This document shows positions 7,206 through 13,363 of a stretch of DNA of 15,399 nucleotides, one piece after another; the stretch's first letter is position 1, and every line of letters starts with the position of its first letter. Position numbers and translations under genes: made by a program. The stretch is from an uncultured Oscillospiraceae bacterium (GTDB taxonomy: Bacteria; Bacillota; Clostridia; Oscillospirales; Oscillospiraceae): the NCBI GenBank assembly GCA_948616425.1, contig CAPGBJ010000086.1:1-15399 (forward strand), given 5' to 3'. The notes below the pieces were generated by a model. It ran no database searches and was not told where the DNA came from. It saw only the letters and a list, made by a program, of their open reading frames with translations.

Positions 7206-8503
7206 TTCTTGGGTACCATGACCTCCAGGCCGCCCATGTAGGGCTGGAGCACCTTGGGAATGGCCACGGTGCCGTCGGCCCGGAGGTTATTCTCCAGGAA
7301 GGCGATGAGCATTCGGGGGGGAGCCACCACCGTGTTATTTAAGGTGTGGGGCAGGTAAGTGCCCTTCTCGCCCTTCACCCGCATTTTTAGACGGCGGGCC
7401 TGGGCGTCGCCCAGGTTGGAACAGGAGCAAACCTCAAAGTACTTCTGCTGGCGGGGGGACCAGGCCTCGATATCGCAGGACTTCACCTTTAAATCGGCCA
7501 AGTCGCCGGAGCAGCACTCCAGCTGCCGTACGGGGATATCCAGAGAACGGAAGAGTTCCACCGAGTAGCGCCACATCTTTTCGTACCAGTCCATGGAGTC
7601 TTCGGGCCTGCAAACCACAATCATCTCCTGCTTTTCAAACTGGTGGATGCGGTAGACGCCCCGCTCCTCAATGCCGTGGGAGCCCTTCTCCTTCCGGAAG
7701 CAGGGGGAATAGGAGGTGAGGGTCTGGGGCAGGGAGTCCTCGGGAATCATCTGGTCGATAAACTTGCCGATCATGGAGTGTTCGCTGGTGCCAATGAGGT
7801 AGAGGTCCTCCCCTTCAATCTTATACATCATGGCTTCCATGTCGGTCTGGCTCATGACACCCTCAACCACGTTGCCATGAATCATGAAGGGGGGGATACA
7901 GAAGGTGAAGCCCTTTTGAATCATAAAGTCCCGGGCATAGGCCAGCACCGCCTCGTGGAGGCGGGCCACATCACCCATCAGATAATAGAATCCGCTTCCC
8001 GACACCCGGCCGGCCGAGTCCATGTCCACCCCTTGGAAGGACTCCATAATCTCGGTGTGGTAGGGGATCTCAAAGTTGGGTATTACAGGCTCTCCAAACC
8101 GCTCCACCTCCACATTGGCGGAGTCGTCGGGGCCAATGGGGACAGATGGATCAATGATATTGGGGATGACCAGCATGATTTTTCGAATCTGTTCGGCCAG
8201 CTGTGCCTCCTTCTGCTCCAGTTCGGCCAGCCGGTCGGCGTTGGCCTTCACTTTGGCCTTGGCCTCCTCGGCCTCGGCCAGCTTGGAGGGGTCCTTCTTG
8301 GCCTGTCCCATGAGCATCCCAACCTGCTTGGACAGGGTATTCCGAGCTGCCCGGAGCTCATTGGCCTCAGACATGGCGGCCCGGTTCTCCCCATCCAGGG
8401 TCAGTACCTGGTCCACCAGGGGAAGCTTCTCCTCCTGGAATTTCTTTTTGATATTTTCTTTTACGACCTCGGGATTCTCCCGGATAAAACGGATGTCAAG
8501 CAT
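7202..8503 (-). CDS. serS: Seryl-tRNA synthetase
   Basis: This 433-residue cytoplasmic class II synthetase charges tRNA-Ser (and tRNA-Sec where present). Residues about 30-110 form the long tRNA-binding coiled-coil arm. The catalytic domain has the serine-binding TSE (239-241), motif 2 CFRKEKGSHGIEERGVYRIHQF (268-289) and motif 3 TVVAPPRMLIAFLEN (391-405). The motif 3 context HTLNNTVVAPPR resembles the Thermus-type LNNTALATPR rather than the NGSGLAVGR of B. subtilis and E. coli. The motif 3 arginine is kept. AAGGAG lies eight bases before the ATG. It heads a six-gene operon ending in rsmG. Confidence 0.96.
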   Translation of the reverse strand: MLDIRFIRENPEVVKENIKKKFQEEKLPLVDQVLTLDGENRAAMSEANELRAARNTLSKQVGMLMGQAKKDPSKLAEAEEAKAKVKANADRLAELEQKEAQLAEQIRKIMLVIPNIIDPSVPIGPDDSANVEVERFGEPVIPNFEIPYHTEIMESFQGVDMDSAGRVSGSGFYYLMGDVARLHEAVLAYARDFMIQKGFTFCIPPFMIHGNVVEGVMSQTDMEAMMYKIEGEDLYLIGTSEHSMIGKFIDQMIPEDSLPQTLTSYSPCFRKEKGSHGIEERGVYRIHQFEKQEMIVVCRPEDSMDWYEKMWRYSVELFRSLDIPVRQLECCSGDLADLKVKSCDIEAWSPRQQKYFEVCSCSNLGDAQARRLKMRVKGEKGTYLPHTLNNTVVAPPRMLIAFLENNLRADGTVAIPKVLQPYMGGLEVMVPKK

Positions 8504-8807
8504 AGTATTTTCTCCTTATTAATTTGTATTTTGTGGGGCCGCGGCCCACGCCCAAATAGAGTCCCCTCCAGACGGGGCCGATCGGGGGGGGCGGGGGAGC
8601 GACAAAATGAATGCGCGTTGGATTTCGGTCAAGCGGGAAAGATGTAGTGCCTGGTCCGGTGATGTTTCACGTGAAACACCACCGGGGCAAGGTTCACTTT
8701 GCTCTGAAGGCCCTGGTGGACATCCATCGCGTTGTTCCTCTGTCACACCCCCTGAGCAGGATTCGCTGTACAGGACCCACATCTAAATAGCGGGCTGCGT
8801 GAGGGAC
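8504..8807. other. Intergenic region between the spo0J operon and serS
   Basis: This 304-base stretch has no convincing gene. An 87-codon minus-strand frame (8519-8782) lacks a ribosome binding site and spans parS. It holds the parS site at 8663-8678. A possible weak serS promoter lies on the minus strand: TTGACC at 8627-8632, 17 bases, then CATTTT at 8604-8609, with a poor -10. A GC-rich palindrome around 8533-8549 (CCGCGG core) lies just before the serS ribosome binding site. No clear terminator follows the coiled-coil protein gene. Confidence 0.5.
8663..8678. other. parS centromere site 1
   Basis: TGTTTCACGTGAAACA is the exact 16-base consensus parS palindrome bound by Spo0J/ParB. The flanks extend the symmetry: CCGGTG on the left (8656-8661) and CACCGG on the right (8680-8685), with one mismatched pair between, giving a near-perfect 30-base inverted repeat. 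It lies between the spo0J-coupled membrane protein gene and serS, outside any credible coding sequence. Confidence 0.96.
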
Positions 8808-9422
8808 CTATTTTACAACCCGCCCTCGGATCTCCATATATCGGTCATAGGGGGAGAATCGCTCGTTGTCTGTGATACTCTCCTTGGGCAGCGTGTCCTG
8901 AAGATTTGCCTCCTCCAAGCTTTGGATCAGTTTCCGGCACAGGGTGTACCGTCCCCGGACATATGCCTCGTTGATCTGCCAGAACCAGTCCAGAGCCTGG
9001 ATGGCTCTCTCTCCCTCCGCCGTCTCCTGCTGGGCCGCGGCTCTCTCCTGTTCCAGCTGACTAATTTTTTGTTGCAGGTCCTCCGCCTGCCTCTGGAGGT
9101 CCTCCACCTGGTCCTTCAATTCTTCGTTGGAGGTCATCAGTCCCTGAAGCGTCTGGACGGCAGAGGCGGACTGTTTCAGATCGTCAATCTGCTGCTGGCT
9201 CTGCCGCCGTTCCATCATAAAGGTGTAGAGCAGCAACACAAAGGCCGCCATAAACAAAACCGCGATATAGTGAAATACAGAGTTTCGCCGCCTGCGCTGT
9301 TGGTTCGCTCTGCGCCTCCTGGCCTCTGGGTCGGTGGAGGGGGGACGGCGAGCGTCACGCTCTGCGGAGGGAATACGTCTGGTATCCTGAGTGGTTTGCC
9401 CTGTGCGGCGCTCCTCAGCCAT
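8808..9422 (-). CDS. Single-pass coiled-coil membrane protein coupled to spo0J, function unknown
   Basis: I do not recognise a family for this 204-residue protein. It has a very basic, probably disordered N-terminal region (1-47, ending RRRRANQQRRRR), one transmembrane helix (about 49-70), and a Gln/Glu/Leu-rich predicted coiled coil (about 71-140, with DLKQSASAVQTLQ and EDLQQKISQLEQE). The C-terminal segment LDWFWQINEAYVRGRYTLCRKLIQSLE looks folded. The ATG at 9422 is preferred over a GTG at 9431 because GGAGG lies eight bases upstream. It overlaps the spo0J end by eight bases. The topology resembles FtsL/DivIC-like divisome proteins or membrane anchors, but that is only a shape similarity. 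The basic cytoplasmic tail could touch DNA or an acidic partner. Confidence 0.82.
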   Translation of the reverse strand: MAEERRTGQTTQDTRRIPSAERDARRPPSTDPEARRRRANQQRRRRNSVFHYIAVLFMAAFVLLLYTFMMERRQSQQQIDDLKQSASAVQTLQGLMTSNEELKDQVEDLQRQAEDLQQKISQLEQERAAAQQETAEGERAIQALDWFWQINEAYVRGRYTLCRKLIQSLEEANLQDTLPKESITDNERFSPYDRYMEIRGRVVK

Positions 9423-10308
9423 CCTGCCCACCTCCCTGGGATTTTAGTCTCTGAAGCAGAGATAACAGCTCTTCCAGGTCCTGTTCACTGTAATATTCCA
9501 GTTCAATCCGACCCTTTTTGCCCTTATGGGCAATCTTCACCTTTCGGCCCAGCCGGCCGGCCAGATCTTTTTCCAACTCGCCCAGATAGAGGGACAGATC
9601 CACCCCTTGGTTCTGGGGCTTGTCCTTTTTCTCCTTTTGAAGCATTTTGATCAAAGCTTCCGTCTGGCGAACAGAGAGCTGTCCCTCAACCACTCGCTTG
9701 GCCGCCTCCCTCTGGAGGGAGGCAGTGGGGGCCCCCAGAATGGCCCGAGCATGGCCGGCGGAGAGAACGCCCTCCTCGACCAGAGACATGACTTCGTCAG
9801 GCAGGGCCAATAGACGCAGGGTATTGGTAATGGCCGGCCGGGACTTGCCCATCTGCTGGGCTACCTGCTCCTGAGTCAGACCGTAGTCCTCCATCAGCGT
9901 GCGATAGCCCCGGGCCTCCTCCGCCGGGTTCAAATCCTCCCTCTGGAGGTTTTCAATCAGCCCCAATTCCATTACCTTTCGGTCATCCGCCTCTATGATG
10001 ACCACTGGCACTTCCGCCAGGCCGGCAGCCTTGGCCGCCCGCCAGCGCCGCTCGCCGGCGATAATCTGATAATATCCGCTGGCCAGTCGCCGCACGGTCA
10101 GGGGCTGAATAATGCCGTGGACTCGAATTGATTCGGCTAAATCGTCCAGCGCCTCCTGGTCAAACCGCTTTCTCGGCTGGTTTAAACCCGGTTCCACCTG
10201 GGAGATGGGCAGGGTCACCGCACCCTCTCCCTGAGTCTGCAAATCAGGATCACCCAGCAGCGCGTTCAATCCCCGACCCAAACCCAGTTCCGTCTTTCGT
10301 TTTGCCAT
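9415..10308 (-). CDS. spo0J: Chromosome segregation protein Spo0J (ParB), CTP-dependent parS-binding clamp
   Basis: This 297-residue ParB-family protein is expected to load at parS and spread as a CTP-gated clamp, working with Soj and SMC in origin segregation. The N-terminal LGRGLNALLG is the Soj-interacting region. GERRWRA (85-91) and ENLQREDL (119-126) are the CTP-binding boxes. The helix-turn-helix GKSRPAITNTLRLL lies at 154-167. The four residues known to set parS versus NBS specificity in this family read Arg157, Thr163, Ala168 and Gly185, the ParB (parS) combination. The C-terminal dimerisation domain contains IELEYYSEQDLEELLSLLQRL. It follows soj by 64 bases with a modest GAGG ribosome binding site. 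Confidence 0.96.
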   Translation of the reverse strand: MAKRKTELGLGRGLNALLGDPDLQTQGEGAVTLPISQVEPGLNQPRKRFDQEALDDLAESIRVHGIIQPLTVRRLASGYYQIIAGERRWRAAKAAGLAEVPVVIIEADDRKVMELGLIENLQREDLNPAEEARGYRTLMEDYGLTQEQVAQQMGKSRPAITNTLRLLALPDEVMSLVEEGVLSAGHARAILGAPTASLQREAAKRVVEGQLSVRQTEALIKMLQKEKKDKPQNQGVDLSLYLGELEKDLAGRLGRKVKIAHKGKKGRIELEYYSEQDLEELLSLLQRLKSQGGGQDG

Positions 10309-10372
10309 ATCTTTCCCTCATTTTGCAGATATATTTTATGGTACAGTTCAGGGGCAGCCTCTCCGTGCCGCC

Positions 10373-11131
10373 TTATGACAAGTTGGCGCACATCTCCTCC
10401 GCCAGCAGCTTATAGGCCTCAGCCCCCCGGGAATAGGGGTCGTAAGCAGAGATCGGTTTGCCATGGCTGGGCGCCTCAGAGAGGCGGACATTCCGGGGAA
10501 TCACAGTGGCATAAACCTGACCCGGAAAATACCGCTTGACTTCCTCCGCTACCTGAAGGGACAAATTGGTCCGGCTGTCAAACATGGTGAGCAGCACCCC
10601 CTCCATATTTAAGGCGGGGTTGAGTTTCCGCTTTACCAGCCGGACGGTGGACAAGAGGTCGCTGAGGCCCTCCAGAGCAAAATATTCGCACTGCACAGGG
10701 ACCAGCAGAGTGTGGGCGGCACACAGGGCGTTGACCGTCAGCAGCTCTAAAGAGGGGGGACAATCGATAAAGATGTAGTCGTACTGGTCCGCCAGGGCGT
10801 CCAAAGCCTGCTTCAAGAGCATCTCTCGGTTCTCGATGCCAATCATCTCGATCCCCGCTCCCGCGAGGGCTTTATTGGAGGGCAGCACATCACCATATTT
10901 GGTGGAGACGATGGCCTTTGCCGGGTCCGCATCACTGATCAGCAGATCATAGACATTGGGAGAGACCGCATTTTTGTCCACCCCCATACCCGAAGTGGCA
11001 TTGGCCTGGGGGTCAAAGTCGCACAACAGCACCCGTTTCCCCAAATCGTGGAGGGCTGCGGTAATATTGACAGTGGTGGTGGTTTTTCCCACCCCGCCCT
11101 TTTGGTTGACGACAGCAATGATCTTAGCCAT
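10373..11131 (-). CDS. soj: Chromosome partitioning ATPase Soj (ParA)
   Basis: This 252-residue ParA ATPase has the deviant Walker A KGGVGKTT (11-18), DFDPQANAT (38-46), Walker B FIDCPPSLELLTVNAL (from 121) and VPVQCEYFALEGL. It lacks the N-terminal DNA-binding extension of plasmid type Ia ParA, matching chromosomal Soj. It would bind DNA non-specifically when ATP-bound and be stimulated by the Spo0J N-terminus. In B. subtilis it also regulates DnaA. The ATG has AAGGAGG eight bases upstream, and a near-consensus promoter at 11182-11210 drives it independently of noc. It is followed by spo0J. Confidence 0.97.
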   Translation of the reverse strand: MAKIIAVVNQKGGVGKTTTTVNITAALHDLGKRVLLCDFDPQANATSGMGVDKNAVSPNVYDLLISDADPAKAIVSTKYGDVLPSNKALAGAGIEMIGIENREMLLKQALDALADQYDYIFIDCPPSLELLTVNALCAAHTLLVPVQCEYFALEGLSDLLSTVRLVKRKLNPALNMEGVLLTMFDSRTNLSLQVAEEVKRYFPGQVYATVIPRNVRLSEAPSHGKPISAYDPYSRGAEAYKLLAEEMCANLS

Positions 11132-11181
11132 TGGAAGGGCCTCCTTGGGAAGATAAAAATTGACAGGTTACGTGATTTCTC

Positions 11182-11210
11182 ATTATATCAATCAGCGGTG
11201 CGGATTTCAA
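11182..11210 (-). promoter_or_regulatory. Strong sigma-A promoter for soj-spo0J
   Basis: On the minus strand TTGAAA (11205-11210), exactly 17 bases, and a perfect TATAAT (11182-11187) preceded by TGA (extended -10). This is the best promoter in the window. Predicted transcription starts near 11175, giving a leader of about 45 bases before soj. Confidence 0.85.
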
Positions 11211-11229
11211 CTGTTTTTGAAGAAAAATA

Positions 11230-11256
11230 AAAAGCTCCCCATAAAAGGGAGCTTTT
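11230..11256 (-). terminator. Intrinsic terminator after noc
   Basis: Ten-base stem AAAAGCTCCC / GGGAGCTTTT with a seven-base loop (11240-11246). On the minus strand it is followed by TATTTTTCTT, a good U-tract. It separates noc from the soj promoter. The A/T symmetry also gives a shorter T-run on the plus strand. Confidence 0.85.
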
Positions 11257-11366
11257 GTCGCCAATCACCATTTGATTCTCAAGGCAAATCCAGTCGTCCA
11301 CAGCGGGAGGCAAACCTTACTCATCAATCGCTATGCGGCCATCTGCCGGAAGCTCCTTGGCGGTGA

Positions 11367-11382
11367 CGTTTCACGTGAAACA
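11367..11382. other. parS centromere site 2, abutting the noc stop codon
   Basis: CGTTTCACGTGAAACA matches the 16-base parS consensus at 15 of 16 positions (first T is C). It lies directly after the noc TGA (11383-11385, minus strand) with no intervening base, inside the noc 3' untranslated region and upstream of soj. Confidence 0.92.
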
Positions 11383-12192
11383 TCAGCCCGCCCGGCGAGG
11401 GATGTGGATGGTGAGGGTAATCTCATCCTCAGAGTCCTGCCGGCTGCACTGGGCATCCACACCAGCGGAGCGCATCAAATCCAAACTTCGCGTAATGGTA
11501 TTGAGAAACAGCCGCACATCCTTTACAATAAAGGTGGGCCGCCTCCGGCTGGGCACAGGGCGGGCGGAGAGCAGCGCGTCTACAAGGGCTTCCGTCTGTG
11601 CCACAGTGAGATTGTGATCCGCCACCTGCCGCGCCCCCTCCATCTGCTGCTGCTCTGTCTCCAAGCGCAGTAGCGCCCGCGCATGGCGCTCGGTGGCGCC
11701 ACACTCCCGAAGAATGGTCAGCGCCTCCTGGGGCAATTTCAGCAGCCGCAGCTTGTTGGCCACTGCGGACTGACTTTTCCCGATACGCCGGGCCGCCTCC
11801 TCCTGGGAGATGTGATAGGTGTCGATCAGACGGCGCAGCGCCGCCGCCTCTTCCCAAAAATCCAGATCCCGCCGCTGGAGGTTCTCCACCAGGGCCAGCA
11901 GGGAGGAGGACTGACCGTCTGTTTGAATGGACAGACAGGGAACGGTCTCCAAACCGGCCAAACGGGCCGCCCGCAGGCGGCGCTCCCCGGCCACCAGCTC
12001 CCATTGGCCGTCGCGGCGGCGCACCGTCAGGGGCTGGAGCATCCCCATGGCCTGAATCGAGTTGGCCAGCTCCTCCAGGGCGGACGGGTCAAAGGTGCGC
12101 CGGGGCTGGTCGGGGTTTGGCAGAATGGCGTCCACGGGAAGAAAGAGCACTCGTCCACTGTCAAACATGCCTTTTTTAGTCATAGGCCACAT
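11383..12192 (-). CDS. noc: Nucleoid occlusion protein Noc (ParB paralog)
   Basis: This 269-residue ParB-family DNA-binding protein should block division over the nucleoid. Boxes GERRLRA (69-75) and ENLQRRDL (103-110) are the CTP-binding motifs. The HTH GKSQSAVANKLRLLKLP (138-154) is nearly identical to B. subtilis Noc. The specificity residues read Gln141, Lys147, Lys152 and Arg169, the Noc combination rather than the ParB one. The C-terminal VRLFLNTITRSLDLMRSAGVD...EITLTIHIPRR also matches Noc. The frame runs up to an ATG at 12210. I prefer ATG 12192 because AAAGGTGG lies seven bases before it and the upper ATG has no ribosome binding site. The N-terminus MWPMTKKGMF could be a short amphipathic membrane anchor as in known Noc, but this is weak. 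Confidence 0.93.
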   Translation of the reverse strand: MWPMTKKGMFDSGRVLFLPVDAILPNPDQPRRTFDPSALEELANSIQAMGMLQPLTVRRRDGQWELVAGERRLRAARLAGLETVPCLSIQTDGQSSSLLALVENLQRRDLDFWEEAAALRRLIDTYHISQEEAARRIGKSQSAVANKLRLLKLPQEALTILRECGATERHARALLRLETEQQQMEGARQVADHNLTVAQTEALVDALLSARPVPSRRRPTFIVKDVRLFLNTITRSLDLMRSAGVDAQCSRQDSEDEITLTIHIPRRAG

Positions 12193-12513
12193 GGGAAAAC
12201 CACCTTTCATTTGTATGTGATTTTAGTCAGAGGGGGTAAATTCAGCAAAACAGGGGATCAAACCGATGTCTGTTTCCAGAGTAAGACTTAAATTTCCATC
12301 CCAGAGCAGCGGGGACACTGGCTTACAAAAATAGTTTACCATAAATTGGAAAATAAAGGGTCGAACAAAGGGGTCTAGAAAAAATTTCCTGGGAAACAGC
12401 GGCGGGGAGAGCTGACCGCCACACAGGGCAATCCCCCCTTAATCGCAGAGAGGAGTTGCCGAAAGTAACAAGAAGCAGAGGGGAAAATTGTATAAAATAT
12501 GGAGGAAAAGGGA
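12193..12513. other. Divergent intergenic region between noc and xpt
   Basis: No credible gene lies here. On the minus strand a possible noc promoter is an extended -10, TGG-TAAACT, with TAAACT at 12333-12338 and no good -35. The Noc-binding-site-like palindrome lies at 12384-12397. The stretch 12481-12513 is AT-rich and leads into the xpt promoter. A 33-codon plus-strand frame from ATG 12499 runs through the xpt promoter and is not convincing. Confidence 0.45.
12384..12397. promoter_or_regulatory. Candidate Noc binding site (NBS)
   Basis: ATTTCCTGGGAAAC matches the B. subtilis NBS consensus ATTTCCCGGGAAAT at 12 of 14 positions and keeps near-palindromic symmetry. It lies about 190 bases upstream of the noc start and about 45 bases upstream of the candidate noc -10. 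It is the only good match I found in the window. Confidence 0.6.
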
Positions 12514-12542
12514 TTGAAAGCCGAAGAAAATTCTTGTAGAAT
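12514..12542 (+). promoter_or_regulatory. Sigma-A promoter for xpt
   Basis: TTGAAA (12514-12519), 17 bases, TAGAAT (12537-12542), each hexamer matching five of six consensus positions. The predicted leader is about 70 bases. It contains an imperfect stem (GTGTTAT/ATATCAC around 12550-12568) and GCCCC-TCC-GGGGC followed by CGTTTTACATTTT, which could act as a weak attenuator. No purine riboswitch core is visible. Confidence 0.7.
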
Positions 12543-12618
12543 AAAGTGGTGTTATTTTCGATATCACAGGCTGCCCCTCCGGGGCCGTTTTACATTTTAA
12601 GAAGGAAGGCAGCGGGCC

Positions 12619-13194
12619 ATGGAACTGCTTAAGCGGCGTATCCAACAGGATGGCACAGTAAAGGGAAATGACGTGCTGAAGGTGGACAGTTTTCTGAACC
12701 ACCAGATGGACGTCGCCCTTTTTCAAGAGATTGGCGCGGAGTTTCAGCGCCGGTTCTCAGACTGCGGCGTAAACAAGATTCTGACCATCGAGGCATCTGG
12801 CATCGGAATCGCTTGTGTTGCGGCGCAGTCTTTTCATTGTCCGGTGGTCTTTGCCAAGAAGAGCCAGAGCAAAAACATCGCCGGCGAGGTGTACGCCACC
12901 CGGGTGGAGTCCTTTACCCACGGAAGAGTGTATGACGTCATTGTCTCCAAAAAGTTCTTGGGCCCGGAGGACAGGGTATTGATTATAGACGACTTTCTGG
13001 CCAACGGGGCCGCCCTGGAGGGACTCATCGACTTGGTAGACCAGGCCGGTGCCCAGTTGGCCGGGGCAGGCATCGTCATTGAAAAGGCCTTCCAGCCCGG
13101 GGGAGACCGCATTCGAGCCCGCGGCATCCGGGTGGAAGCTCTGGCCCGAGTAAAAGCGATGAGCGAGGAGGGCGGCGTGGAATTTGTGGACTAA
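12619..13194 (+). CDS. xpt: Xanthine phosphoribosyltransferase
   Basis: This 191-residue cytoplasmic purine salvage enzyme converts xanthine plus PRPP to XMP. It aligns along its length with B. subtilis Xpt: MELLKRRIQQDG, VLKVDSFLNHQMD, KILTIEASGIGIA, PVVFAKKSQS, the PRPP loop LIIDDFLANGAA (121-132), and AGAGIVIEKAFQPGGD followed by RVEALARV. Length is normal. AAGGAAGG lies upstream of the ATG, and a good promoter sits at 12514-12542. B. subtilis xpt has a guanine riboswitch in its leader. None is visible here. It lies upstream of a BMP-type nucleoside-binding lipoprotein and ABC ATPase, consistent with a purine uptake and salvage locus. Confidence 0.96.
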   Translation: MELLKRRIQQDGTVKGNDVLKVDSFLNHQMDVALFQEIGAEFQRRFSDCGVNKILTIEASGIGIACVAAQSFHCPVVFAKKSQSKNIAGEVYATRVESFTHGRVYDVIVSKKFLGPEDRVLIIDDFLANGAALEGLIDLVDQAGAQLAGAGIVIEKAFQPGGDRIRARGIRVEALARVKAMSEEGGVEFVD

Positions 13195-13363
13195 AACCGC
13201 CGCACATCCCCCTTTTGAACAGGGGCTGAATTCAGCCCGCATCCGGCTAGTCAATCCAGAGGAGAGAGGCCGGCACAGCACCGGTTAAAACCAGAGCAAT
13301 TTGGTTTTAATATATTTAAAGGTAGGAATGAAACGAACTGCACTTTATTAAGGAGGAAACAGA
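13195..13363 (+). other. xpt-BMP intergenic region with palindrome
   Basis: A perfect 16-base palindrome GGGCTGAATTCAGCCC lies at 13223-13238, 29 bases after the xpt stop, without a T-run. It could be an mRNA 3' end hairpin or a protein site. An AT-rich stretch at 13302-13320 precedes the next gene. I cannot pick a convincing promoter. No riboswitch core was found. Confidence 0.4.
13285..13310 (+). terminator. Possible xpt terminator
   Basis: Nine-base inverted repeat TTAAAACCA / TGGTTTTAA with an eight-base loop, followed by TATATTT. The stem is AT-rich and therefore weak. It is about equally readable in both directions and could instead be part of the promoter region of the lipoprotein gene. 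Confidence 0.35.

Noticed and set aside
8519..8782. 87-codon minus-strand frame before serS
   Set aside because: No ribosome binding site, no recognisable sequence, and it reads straight through parS.
10426..10505. Further Noc-site-like sequences inside soj
   Set aside because: The best candidates match the NBS consensus at only 8-9 of 14 positions and lie in conserved coding sequence.
12499..12600. 33-codon plus-strand frame ahead of xpt
   Set aside because: It spans the xpt promoter hexamers, its only G-rich stretch is too far upstream, and the product is not recognisable.
12439..12726. 95-codon minus-strand frame overlapping the xpt start
   Set aside because: It overlaps xpt coding sequence and its promoter antisense and has no family resemblance.
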